Source of the DNA: Stereum hirsutum FP-91666 SS1
Taxonomy: Eukaryota; Basidiomycota; Agaricomycetes; Russulales; Stereaceae
Length of the DNA: 64,000 nt
Direction of reading: 5' to 3'
NCBI RefSeq assembly: GCF_000264905.1
Contig: NW_006763133.1
Span: forward strand, 1,808,329 to 1,872,328
In this document: one piece after another, positions 11,323 to 21,794 of the stretch
Layout of the letters: each line of letters begins with the position of its first letter
Numbering within the stretch: position 1 is the stretch's first letter
Translations under genes and position numbers: made by a program
The notes under the pieces: model-generated
What the model was told of the DNA's origin: nothing
Database searches by the model: none
The model's input: only the letters and a program-made list of their open reading frames with translations

Positions 11323-12191
11323 CTATCTTCGAGGAGTGACTCCCGCCTGTAAGCAGAAGGGACACATGGAGTTGGGGTGAGGATCTGAGAAGGGGGAACT
11401 AGCGTGAGCGAGCGTATCATCGTCAGCATCCTAACGACGTACTGATCATGTGAGGCGACATTCGACTGTGTGAAGAATAGACGTTTAGCATGCAAGCCTG
11501 TGCAACGAAGGCCATGAGCACTCACGCCTGAGCACAAGTCTGAGTACACTGAGGAGGAACACAGTCCCGTGGATGATTGGGACTGAACTTGCACCATCGG
11601 CTGTCGCAGTGTATCTAAACGTAGAGAGGACAAAAGGACGTTCGATAACCAGAGACGGGATCGACGACGACGTCTCGGACTTACATCTTCATCTGGCTAC
11701 ACGTGATATCAATGAACATCGACGTCAGACGATTGATGGAAGAAGGAAGGATGACTTCATAACTCACCGAGGTAATCTCGTGCCCACAGAGGTAGGTGTT
11801 CGTAACCCTAAGCGACGATCCAGGTAAGACGGTGGAGTGGGGATAAGAGCAGTAGGAAGGCCACCAACCTTCGACGGTGACACATCCTTCTTCTGAAGCG
11901 GGCAATCGCTGCAGAAATCACCTCGAGCGGTGTAGGCTTTTATAGGTCCGAGCTGGGAACCGACGAGCCAAGTGATATAACGCTCTTAACATGAGCGGAC
12001 GCATGCGTCACTCACCTCCGAGGATTCGAAAGATCCTTGATAACATCTTCCGACCGGATTCCGGAGCAAATGAAAAAGGACTGGACAAATCCTCGAGGAG
12101 ACGCTTCCCACAAGAGCATTGCGGAACGGGGGTAAAACGGCTTGCCATAGGTCAAGGTATAAACGAGGTCGTGCGGTAGAACGCCAAAAGG
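11323..12191 (-). CDS. Cys-rich orphan protein, second member of the family, seven visible exons
   Basis: Model, minus strand: exons 12191-12016, 11908-11869, 11807-11768, 11692-11685 (8 nt), 11614-11526, 11465-11443 and 11384-11323 (TAG). The first reads PFGVLPHDLVYTLTYGKPF and SPRGFVQSFFICSGIRSED, the next DCPLQKKDVSPSK and GYEHLPLWARDYL. The C-terminal part gives CDSRWCKFSPNHPRDCVPPQ, CTQTCAQARMSPHMINPHP and NSMCPFCLQAGVTPRR. The Cys/His spacing (C-x4-C-x-F-S-x2-H-P-x2-C-x4-C, final C-x2-C) matches the 5920-6350 gene. The start is unresolved: the first exon opens at an acceptor (CTTTAG), or translation begins at the internal ATG near 12122. Function unknown; zinc binding inferred. Confidence 0.5.
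11685..11692 (-). other. 8-nt micro-exon in the Cys-rich gene
   Basis: ATGAAGAT lies between an acceptor ending GCCAG and a donor GTAAGT on the minus strand. Joining exon 11807-11768 directly to exon 11614-11526 would shift the frame; including these 8 nt keeps it and gives WARDYL-DED-IHC. Confidence 0.4.
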
Positions 12192-12972
12192 CTAAAGCTC
12201 AACAACGCTTATCCGAGAGAACCGAGAGCCTGGCCTGACCGTCTCATGAGGCAGTCGGGGAGGGGTATCGATGGCTGGATCAGTATGCACGTTGCCGGAA
12301 CGCGAGCCCGAGAAAAACCACGAAATGGCGAAGGGCGACTTTGCGAGCTCACAAAAGACTGCGAAAAGTTCTCAAGGGTACTGCTCGAGAGATGCACAAA
12401 GTAAAGTTATCACGGACTAGACGAGTCCCGACGCGGGTATCCAGAACATCTATGAATATCGAAGGCAGCAAGACAAGCGGAAGGTCGTTAATGAGATGAT
12501 GAAACAGCGAGAAATGAACTTCACGCGAAAAGATGAACAGTTGATTCCGAGATCTCGCGATGATTCTCAACAGCCTTCGCCTTCGCAGAGGAAAGTTCAA
12601 TGGATGACAGCACTTTGCTTCCGGATCATTTCAGACCGAATGCCAAAATCCCGGTCTTCACAGAAGATACGCTTTGACCACGTTCCTTCTACATGGCAGC
12701 ACGCCGCCATATCACCATGCAACGATGGATGGTGCTGGTGATACTGGAAACTTGGAATTTGTTTCCCCGGCTGTAAAGGCACCGCACGCGGGACCCCCTC
12801 CGTCTCGCGAGCCGCGAGATTGTACAGATCGAATGTGATTAGAGTACCTGTGGTTTCAACACTATCGCAAACTCTATCGACACGACGATCCGTCCAGGGT
12901 ACGCCGTGTCACTCCTGAGTTTAATCGTTGGCAAAGCGTAATAGCCGAGCCTCGAGATCTCGTCGCGACCTG
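12192..12972. other. Unresolved region between the Cys-rich gene and GCN3
   Basis: Should contain the 5' end of the minus-strand gene. Coding-like pieces appear on both strands: minus ENFSQSFVSS (about 12370) and IELSSAKAKAVENHREISES (about 12600), plus EYRRQQDKRKVVNEMMKQRE (about 12450-12510) and MDDSTLLPDHFRPNAKIPVF (about 12602). They cannot all be real and no consistent spliced model emerged. Confidence 0.3.
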
Positions 12973-14558
12973 TCAGCCTGCGAACATGCCGACCAAATAG
13001 GAACTGACACCCTCTGGCGTCAACGTGCCGACGTCGGAGAAGACGAGAGAAATCAAGTCGGGCCTGAGTGCAAGAAATGGGGAGGATGAGCAACGTTTTC
13101 GACGGCCACCGATTGCGAGAAAGTGTCGTCACCTTGTGTAGTCGACGTCAGGATTCTTGGATATTTGATCGGCAGTCATCGTCCGCTCGACAGTCGCGGC
13201 GGGAAGCAGAGAGGTTGGAAGGGTCGATCGCTCTATCGATGACGAAGGCGTCGAATTCTTGGACACGAAGAGTGAGGGCCTCGCAGCGAGTTCGCCGCCT
13301 GGCCGTTGGGCAGATTGCGGGAACGCGAGCGTCCCTGGATTGTGCGTGGGTAGGTCGTACTGAGAAAGAGGGAAGAGACGATGGAATTTGTAACTGGAAG
13401 GGGGCTGTCAGCGACACATTCAGGGGAGCGCCTCCGACGACGACCGACCTTTCGGCAAGGGCATAGAATGGTTTGTTTTCGGCTCTCGCGATGATAGCCA
13501 TCTGATTGCTGCCCACGGCGTTGATCAACCCTCCACTCTCGACGACTGCCTCCGAACCCACAAGGACGAAGTCAACCTTGTCCATGACGTATGCCACGGC
13601 CGAGTCGAGCACAACCGTGCACGGAATGCCTGCAGCCGTTAGCGCTTCGTACGTCTTGATCCTGATATGACAATGTAAGATCGCTGGGAGAAAGCAGCGG
13701 AGCGGAGTGATCTCACCCTAGCCCACGTGGTCGAGCCTCCGTCACATAGACCGATATCCGCTTGCGTTTGTGTGCATGCAGCAGGGTTTGCATCACGACC
13801 CGCGAGTATGAGTGTGTCAATATCTGATTCTTCGGTTGAGCAATAGCGAAGCTAACCAGAAAAAGACAGAATACTTGCCACGGAGTCGTCTTTGATAAAA
13901 CCTAGGGCGAGCTCTGCAATCTTAGAGCGGTAGGTAAGCGCCTCGGCGACGTATTTCTTCCCTTGACTGACGAGTTCCGTTTTCAAGGCGGAAAAACTCT
14001 TCGGAGGGTATCAGTGTGAAGCACGCACAGCACACGAGGCCGAAGAAATACATACATTAGATTCATGTGGGAACAACGTCACAAACGCGATAAACAGCTC
14101 ACAGCCAGCATTAAGACCGATGGGATTCGGAATGCGTTTTCTTAACTCTTCGGCACCGTCGTTGAGAGCTTTGACCAGCTCGAACATCGTATCCGCTGAT
14201 CTCAACCAGATATCAACAACGCTGTGCTTAATTGTCGTAAAGTACCACACGAACCATCGGATTGCAGGACCAGTTCGCTCAACGACAGTATAGCGGCCAA
14301 GGGCGCAGATATCTGAATACGCCACAACCGAGCCTTCGTCAATGTCTCGGTCTGTGCCTGATGACTGACACTCACATCTTCGTCCATGAGTGTGCGTCGG
14401 TAAGTCTCGTATATGTCAAAGTCATTTCCTGCAGGTTGATCCTCGGGGATGGTGCTTGCGAGAAGAGTGGAAGCACGACTTGGGTCACCCTGCAGCGCGT
14501 TCAGAGCGGGCTTGATCGTTGACGGACTTGTCGATTGGAGGGGCGTAGGGATCGCCAT
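12973..14558 (-). CDS. GCN3: Translation initiation factor eIF2B subunit alpha
   Basis: Starts at ATG 14558 (MAIPTPLQSTSPSTIKPALN) and ends at TGA 12973. Landmarks: FDIYETYRRTLMDEDVSV, GAEELRKRIPNPIGLNAGCELF, ALKTELVSQGKKYVAEAL, the Rossmann-like part with VYVTEARPRG, LDSAVAYVMDKVDFVLVGSE and NAVGSNQMAIIARAENKPFY, then SYKFHRLFPLSQYDLPTHNP and the terminal YTRPDLISLVFSDVGTLTPE. This is the regulatory subunit of the guanine-nucleotide exchange factor for eIF2 and senses eIF2-alpha phosphorylation. A Ser/Thr/Pro-rich loop after the LPTHNP motif is not typical of yeast Gcn3. Roughly seven introns. Confidence 0.93.
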
Positions 14559-15941
14559 AGCCTGGGAAATGATGCAAAATTCTATGCTTGTATGTGTTCA
14601 GGCAAAAAGACGGGACTAGTTAGAGAAGAAGAGTCGACATGAACCTTGCAAGAACTGAAGAGGGCTGCAACGCCACCCGAAATCGGAGTCAGAGGGTATC
14701 CTCAACGGCAGATGCCGGACACCACGCGATAAGCACGTGCAAGGGGAGATCTGCAGCGCGCCTCGACGCGACTCGACGCGTCCACACAGGTCCACATCAA
14801 GTCCACATTGACTTTCGCGTTTTCTTCTCGCAGGTCGCGTTCTCCGCATCATCCGGAAACCTAGGAAGTCGGGGTTTTTTATTACTTCAAGATTGGTAGG
14901 AAGTGTGTCATACGAAGCGAGGATGTAGGTCGCAGAAAGACGACATGCATGTTGCAAAAGGCTCGGGTGCCGGAATCATAACGTGGTTCTGGTCTGGCAT
15001 CTATGCACGTAGCTCAAACAGATACAAACCGGTAGCCGTTGTACATATATGCACTCATCCAGGGTGCAAAAATGGATGGTGTTCGGAATGGCCGCGCTTG
15101 TAAACTAGTAGGACAAATAAATCGGCAAGATCACCGCCGTAAGTACCCAACCGCAGCGAAAGGTTGAGGCAAATTCTGTGCAGCGCAGTGGTAGCTAGTA
15201 CCTGTCCGAAAGAGTGAGCGGGGAATGCCATTTGGAGATGAAGAGACCAACAATGAAGTTCGCCGCGTCTGGATTGTGGTCGCCCTTTTATTCGCGGACC
15301 CGGCGAGGCACCCTGAGCGGTGGTCGCATATTGCGATGGTGACGTCGGTGTCGTGAAAAGGGGGCGCCCCGAAAGCTGAAACAGAGGACGGCGGTTGCTT
15401 TGACGGCCGGGAAGGTAGGACTGTATTGAAAAAAAAAAAAGAGCGAGACGGAGCGAGAGAAGGGGGCATGATATGTTTGAAGACAGCTCCTTTGGGATGC
15501 GCAGAAGGGATGAAGGGGCCGTGGCCGGACGTTGTTCTAAAAGGGGTCGGGCGGACGGAGCCCAGGAGGTAGGGCGTGGGAAGGCCAGGGAGCCTCATGT
15601 TCCAGCGAGCGGAGGTGCGCCGTCCTCGTTCCCCAGCGAAGGAGGCAGCCGGTTGCTATCGCCGAGGCGACTTTGCAACCGCGCCGTCCCCTCAAATACT
15701 TTCCATGCCGGGCATGCTCTCCTCCTCGCCCTCATCTCCCCTGCCCCAACTCCCATAACTTATCCCGCCTCCTCCTCTCGCCCCGCTTTCGGCCTCTATA
15801 TTACAGCATCTCCAGGCCGAGCCCTGTTAGTTCGCGTAGGTCTTTGTTCGGCACTTATTTTTTCGCTTTAGACTTATCTTCGCCGCCCGTCGTACAGCGC
15901 ATTTTCCCCGTTTTTTTTTCGTCTCCTCCCATTACATCAAC
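14559..15941. other. Intergenic region between GCN3 and the orphan gene at 15942
   Basis: About 1.4 kb between divergent start codons. It holds an A tract (about 15429-15440), CT-rich sequence (15640-15940) and a TATA-like TCTATATTA near 15796, about 145 bp before the next ATG. The 132-codon frame at 15473-15871 is a compositional shadow. No gene seen. Confidence 0.5.
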
Positions 15942-16559
15942 ATGTCCGCACCCCCTGAAGTCGTATTCTCAAACGATGTTCGCAATATGGACGAATGGGC
16001 AAAACGAACACATATTCCGCTCACCAGCGCTGACGCCCTCGGCACGGCGTACGCCCGGGCCCGGCGGTGGCTGATGGCACTCAAAACACAACTGGTTCAA
16101 CATCACGGATGGCGAGATGTGAACCCTTCTGACTCACGAATGCTCTTCTCCATCGAGTGCTCTCCCCCTCACCGCTCGTCCAGCGGTGTCCCTCGCTCAC
16201 CGAACATGCACCTCCAAATCCCTCTCAATGCCTCGTCATTCTTCAGCCCCGACCGTCGCGTTCAGTGGGAGATGGTGTTCCATAGTGCGGTCTTCCCCAG
16301 CATGCGCCATACGGTCACTCCCATCGCCGACCTCCTCCACCTCCTCCAATGCCTACTCACCGGCGTTCTCGTGCTCGTGAAGGAGGAGAGAGTCCCGGGC
16401 GAAGGTCTCTATCGCACAATACGTGCCCTTCCTCCCGTCGAATGGGTCAGCTCCCATGAGCAAATGCTCGTCGAAGTCTTCGGTGCCACCCACTATCGCG
16501 CCCTCTTCCGCGCTGCCGGCGACAAACGCCTCTCCTTCAAACTCGACCACGAACCTTGA
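15942..16559 (+). CDS. Orphan protein, 205 codons, with in-frame continuation after its TGA
   Basis: Single open frame from ATG 15942 (MSAPPEVVFSNDVRNMDEWA) to TGA 16557-16559. Codon use is strongly C-ending at third positions, as expected for an expressed gene. Visible parts are a helical region ARARRWLMALKTQLVQHHGW, a hydrophobic helix PIADLLHLLQCLLTGVLVLV and a region HEQMLVEVFGATHYRALFRA. I do not recognise the family. The same frame resumes after the stop and reads METLVDAG-like sequence (LETLVDAGAVRAVEARSREG, YHSMVDVYLPQGA) to about 16690, so the annotated end may be wrong. Confidence 0.7.
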   Translation: MSAPPEVVFSNDVRNMDEWAKRTHIPLTSADALGTAYARARRWLMALKTQLVQHHGWRDVNPSDSRMLFSIECSPPHRSSSGVPRSPNMHLQIPLNASSFFSPDRRVQWEMVFHSAVFPSMRHTVTPIADLLHLLQCLLTGVLVLVKEERVPGEGLYRTIRALPPVEWVSSHEQMLVEVFGATHYRALFRAAGDKRLSFKLDHEP

Positions 16560-17402
16560 AGCCCCTTACCCATCTTCTCCATGTTGGAAACCCTTGTCGA
16601 CGCTGGGGCAGTCCGCGCGGTCGAGGCTCGTTCGCGAGAGGGGTATCACAGCATGGTGGACGTGTACTTGCCGCAAGGCGCGATGATCTCTCTTTCTCCT
16701 TGTTACTGGTTGACGGGACTGTTTTCTCCTTATCTTATCCATCACGCATGTCCAAAAGCTCTCACCGTACCTCCCGTTTAATCATCTTGACCTGCTAGCC
16801 ATTTAATCCCGCCTATGATCCTCCCATTAATATCACTAGACTCTGTTGTTGCATATACTTATTCGCCTTGCTCTGCTTTTCCACCCGTGTTTTCCTGTTT
16901 CTTTGACACCCCCACCTCTCCTCTCGACTAATCGCTACCGCACGCTCCATCCTCCGCGTCACAGTATGCTTTTCTTCACGTTCGCCGTATGTATTCCCAG
17001 CTTATTGTCATTATCGCTCTGTATCGCAGCCTGGTCACCACCCGTAATTCTTGCCTCTGAAGACGACCGTCTCCTTATACGTATACGTATCGACGAATAT
17101 TCACCTCGACCTTCTTGTTCTTTTCCACGCCTGCACTGCCTGAGCAGAACACGACTCCTGAGACGCGACGCGTCGCGAGGTCGTGTTGAGATTTGGTTCC
17201 GACTGGGGGCGTGTTGGGGGCGTGGCACGCTTGTCGATCTCCTTCGCAGCCACGTTATGTGGCGGTGCGTGCGAACATCAATGTCAAAAACGTGGTTTAT
17301 TCGTCCATAATCAAATTTTCTCATCGGCCGGCGCCTACATACACTCGTTTATCCTCTGTTGTCGCTTCTACCCAGCCGGTGCCACACTAGTCATCCACTG
17401 CA
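16560..17402. other. 3' continuation of the orphan frame and MetAP1 upstream region
   Basis: 16581-16690 still looks coding in the frame of the gene at 15942. The remainder is CT-rich with no convincing gene; the 154-codon frame at 16846-17310 is not protein-like. It must contain the methionine aminopeptidase promoter. Confidence 0.4.
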
Positions 17403-19620
17403 ATGAGTGGTACAGTTGCCTGCCAGAGTGCGAAATGTCCAAACGGCAACCCTCCTTCTAAACTAGAGTGTCCCACATGCCACAAGTACGCTCACTCTGA
17501 AGTCAAAATGCTATAGTAGCTACGCATCACTCATGGGCGGTTGGGGGGCAAGACTTGGGATACAGGGCTCATTCTTCTGCGGGCAGGAATGCTTCAAAGC
17601 CGACTGTAGGTTTGGACAGGCGATTAGCGATATAATATTCTGTTCGCTAATGCTCTTGCCTGCACGTTAGGGGTCTGTCATTTATCACGAGCGTCTACGC
17701 CACACGATGCTGATGCCTCTGCAGAAAATGCACAAGCGTGTGCACGACATCGTCGCACCACGACAGCCTTTGCTAGACGATCCATCTATCAGCAAAAGTT
17801 CGTGTCATGTCAGACTCTGCTCTACAGTTCGTTCTAATTCGGTTCCTGTCGTTTCAGGTGGCGATGGCACGTTCAATCCCTTTTACGACCACAGATTCTC
17901 CGGCAGCCTGCGCCCTGTATATCCTCTTTCGCCTACGCGAATAGTTCCCGAACACATTAAGAGGCCAGACTATGCTGAAAGCGGTAGGATCATGGGTTTC
18001 GTTCGCGGTGTCAAAGCAGCTGTGTGAGCTGATTCTGTTACTCCGCATCGAAGGCGTACCTACCTCCGAGAGCAGGCGCGCTGGCCAACCTCCCCGTATT
18101 CTGACACCGGAGGAGCAAGAGAAGATGCGGGTGGTCTGCAAGGTGTGTCCTATATCTGCGTAATCATGGACGGATCGTACGGGTGTCCACGAATCCATCC
18201 CAGGTCTACTGGAAGTCTTGCACAAATGTTCGATTTGAGCGCTCGTGTATCAATTAGCCAGTCGCGTTCACACGGCCACGTTCACGGACGTCGAAGTCGG
18301 ACTTTAAGGAAACGGGATTCTAAATACTCACGAGACTTTGTCTCTTGCTTGCTTTAGCTCGCGCGAGAAGTTCTTGACATCGCCGCATCCCATGTCCGTC
18401 CCGGAATTACCACCGACGAGATTGACGCTATCGTTCACGAAGCTACTATCGAACGGAACGCATACCCTTCGCCCTTGAACTACCGAAATTTCCCCAAATC
18501 TGTCTGCACGTACGTTTTAAGATCCATTCCATCCGCGAACTTCGATTTCGCCACCCTTATATCTATCTATTTCTATCTAAACTTTACCTTGCCTTAAGGT
18601 CCGTGAATGAAGCAATCTGTCACGGCATTCCCGATCAACGGAAGCTGCAGGAGGGAGATATCGTCAATATCGGTATAGTTGATCTCATCGGGCATGTTTA
18701 CTCTGTTTTCTCGCTCACCGCGACCGTTTTCGACAGATGTGACGCTCTATTATGACGGTTAGCTACGCTCGTCCTATGAGCCTTCTTCGGTGGACTAACT
18801 CAGATTGTTCTCTAGGTTTCCACGGTGATCTCAATGAGACGTACCCTGTGGGCCGGATAGATGACGACTCGAAGAAGCTCATTCGTACTGCGAGAGAATC
18901 TCTCGACCAGGCCATCAAGCTCTGCAAGCCAGGTTTCCTCTTCCGTGACCTCGGAAAAACGATGTAAGTGTGATCATGTGGCCCACTGGTCGGCTTTCGT
19001 CGTCTTATTGTTCTCTGTACGTTCTAGCGAACCCATCGCCCGTGCAAACGGCTGTTCAGTCGTCAGAACGTATACAGGCCATGGAATCAACGACCTTTTC
19101 CACTGTGCGCCCAATGTTCCGCATTATGCCAAGAACAAGGCTATCGGGACTATGAAGCCTGGGATGGTGAGTCGTGTCTGCCCGGTGTTGTGCCTTGAAG
19201 GACTCATATGTATGTAAACCCCTTCTTCCCACATCTCCCACAGACATTCACTATCGAGCCAGTGAGTTCCTTTAAACTCTTCCTCCGTGGTCTGGCGGAC
19301 TGCTTGTCTCGTATCGTCATCTGATGAATGCTGCCCTGATTGTTTAGATGATCAATCTCGGAAGCCACTGGGAAGCAATGCATTGGCCGGATAGCTGGAC
19401 TGCGACGACCGTCGATGGGAAGAAAAGCGCGCAATTCGAGGAAACGTTACTGTGAGTGTTCCTTCTCTCTCTCTCTCTAGTCCGCCTCATCTCAACGTAA
19501 ACCCTTCCATATCGCTTACAAAATACGGACGACCTCGGACCCTGCGACTTCTTTCACTCCAGAATCACGGAGACGGGTGTAGAAGTCCTAACGGCCGGCA
19601 AACCGAGGGAGCTGTTCTAG
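17403..19620 (+). CDS. MAP1: Methionine aminopeptidase 1
   Basis: Starts at ATG 17403 ([20 protein letters not shown]) and ends at TAG 19618-19620. The N-terminal zinc finger is present (LECPTCHK ... [16 protein letters not shown]), followed by [20 protein letters not shown] and the pita-bread fold: [12 protein letters not shown], a metal-binding Asp in [19 protein letters not shown], the His loop [40 protein letters not shown] and the final Glu in [13 protein letters not shown]. It removes initiator Met from nascent chains at the ribosome; the zinc finger mediates ribosome docking in yeast. About eight introns, several spaced by exons under 100 nt. Confidence 0.95.
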
Positions 19621-20242
19621 CTGTACTAGTCCGTCCGCGCCTGTATAATTTGTCTCAACACCCCTGTGCCACCATCCAATCGATCCGCCGACTTGTTGTA
19701 CCAGCTCGTGTGGCTGCAATTCGCAAGCCGCAGGAACCAGCTTGCCCAACCCGATGGTTGCCCTTGACTTCTTGCTTTCTCTTTCTCTTTTTTTCTTCTC
19801 CTCTCAGTTTGTTTTTCATTCGGCCTGTGCCGTGCAGGTACCGGCGTGAAAGTAAACGACGTCAGCTGTTTCCAAGCACGCAGGGCCAGCTGGCTGCCTC
19901 GCCGTATACGTGCATTGTGCCTCTTATCTCTGCGAACCTGAGAGACTGCATACCAGCAATGTGACTGGTGCGGCCGGTTCGGTGTATAAGCACAGCCAAA
20001 GTGCGAGAAAAAGTTGGACACGGCACCGTCGAGCTCTCTTATCTGGATCGCAGAGCCCCCATCGACATCGCTTGCACATCTCACTCACCACCAGCTGCTG
20101 CAGCCATTCTCGCTGGACGCCTCCCCAGGCCCTCAGGCCTCAGTCTCAGTAGTCGACTCTTACGTGTGTGCCGATTCGCCCTCGCATTCCGGTCTGTCCT
20201 GTGCCGCCCACCGATCTTTCTGTTTGTTTCGTCTGTCCGTCT
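19621..20242. other. Intergenic, no gene seen
   Basis: Includes the MAP1 3' flank, a T/C-rich tract (19770-19830) and the probable promoter and leader of the gene at 20243. Open frames overlap on both strands, none with a recognisable domain. Confidence 0.45.
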
Positions 20243-21423
20243 ATGGCCTCCTCCGCCTCCACATCGACAGACCCGTATCTCGTCGTCGAAAAGTGCGGCT
20301 CGTCGAGGGGTACGCCCATCTATGTTATCACAAAATATACCCCGTAAGTTAGGTGTCTTCACCGGTCCGTTTGTAGTCGCATGTCGTTCGGGGTTCAGAC
20401 GTTCAGTGCTTTGTTTGTCTGTGTCTCTGGAGAGGGCAGGGTACCCATTCTGCGACAATGGTAAGCCGCAGCTAATGAACTCCCCGCCCGTCCATCCACC
20501 TACCCAACCACCCACCCACCCACCGTACTAACCATCCTCGCAACTATACCGCGCCGCGGTATGAGTGTGCGGTCCATGCCTTTCTCCTCCCTCGTCGGCT
20601 GAATCAGCGCAGAGCACTGACGCTGTCCTAACCTCATGTTACACGCATATCACGCCGCACGTTCCACGCCATTTCGCACGCGGACGAAGCGCGAAATTCG
20701 ATGCATGGACCTGGGCGACGAGGCGTTAGGAAGCCGCAAGGCCCAGGAAGGGGGATGCACGCAGATCCAGGTGCGCGCCTCGACGTCCGTTACGTCCGAA
20801 TCACCATATAGCCTACCACCACTTCTTCCACTACCACCAGATCCTCCTCTTTTAAATCTGTCTGGACCATTCGCCTTTCGCCTATTAGCGTCCTACCATT
20901 TCCCCTCACCTCCCCCCTCTTCTTTGCCCTTCCTTCTTACGGCTGCCACTACTTCAGTTACGCCCGTCATATCCGAGCTCCCGATCACTCCCAGTCTGGG
21001 CTCTGTATGTAAAGAAAACGCAAGTCCTGCTAACTTATCTCTCCGCACTCGTCGCATCGCGCAAACAGTTCTTCGACGATAACACTGACCTACGGTTCGT
21101 GTCCCTCCACCACCCCATCCTCCCACCCCTGCCATCACCTCGAGCCCGCGTTCTCTTGTTCGACCGTTCAGCGTTCAGGCGCTCATTGCCCCTTTCCCCC
21201 CACGCCATATTCTCCTCCCGATGCCCCATATGCCTACAATCACCGGATGCGGCGGGTTTCACTCTATGTCCTATTTATGCCTGGGCCGGGGTGACCGAAC
21301 GTGGGTCCAAAAGGTGTGGGGGGTGTGGGATGCTGTTCTCCAAGTTCTACCTCTCGAAGTCGTTCATAGAGGTCCGAGGGCTGCCGTGACTCGGCCCTGT
21401 ACGGAGCGCCGTAGTACCGTATA
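20243..21423 (+). CDS. Multi-exon orphan gene, middle exon structure uncertain
   Basis: First exon: ATG 20243, reading MASSASTSTDPYLVVEKCGS then TPIYVITKYTP up to a GTAAGT donor near 20343. A short exon follows (VPILRQ) with a GTAAGC donor near 20460 and a perfect TACTAAC branch site downstream. The middle part is probably in the frame 20636-21005 (DLGDEALGSRKAQEGG ... ATTSVTPVISELPITPSLGS), bounded by GTATGT. Then exon FFDDNTDLR (21069-21094) and a last exon VQALIAPFPPRHILLPMPHM ... SMSYLCLGRGDRTWVQKVWG ... LPLEVVHRG ending TAA 21421-21423. The 3' three exons are phase-consistent; the join to the first exon is not resolved and two adjacent genes are possible. Family unknown. Confidence 0.4.
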
Positions 21424-21794
21424 ATATCCGAATATTTGCCTTTCATATCCGAGGGACGATTTACGGTGGCTAACTAGCAACTCGGAAGACGGTAGACAAT
21501 GAATTCGAATAGGTAGGGATGTATTTCTTGAGGAATGTATGGTGCATGATGAGCGTGTGAGTAGTCTGTATTCGTACAAACACATGGAAACACTAGGAAC
21601 AAGTACAGCTGTCCGTCCGAGCCTCCCAGGTAGACAAGCAAGAGCTACTACGGATGCCCAGCGGCCGAAACTGAGAGGAAAGGCGAAGATAGGGGAAGAA
21701 AAGACGAAAAGACGAAAAGACAGAAAAAAAAGACGGTAAACAAATCAAGCACTGTCCCGCTAGTGACCGGATAAGGATGTAACAAAGCAACTCC

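Noticed and set aside
12430..12760. Plus-strand coding-like pieces (EYRRQQDKRKVVNEMM, MDDSTLLPDHFRPN)
   Set aside because: No consistent splice model, and minus-strand pieces over the same bases look equally plausible; left unassigned.
15473..16074. Overlapping Pro/Ser/Arg ORFs upstream of the orphan gene at 15942
   Set aside because: CT-rich promoter and leader sequence gives long open frames without coding character; a TATA-like element lies within.
20081..20515. 144-codon minus-strand ORF (Gly/Thr/Arg-rich)
   Set aside because: Antisense of the first exons of the gene at 20243, which have canonical splice donors.
20495..20530. Apparent tandem repeat CCACCCACCCACC
   Set aside because: Short simple sequence inside an intron; no array or CRISPR-like spacer structure.
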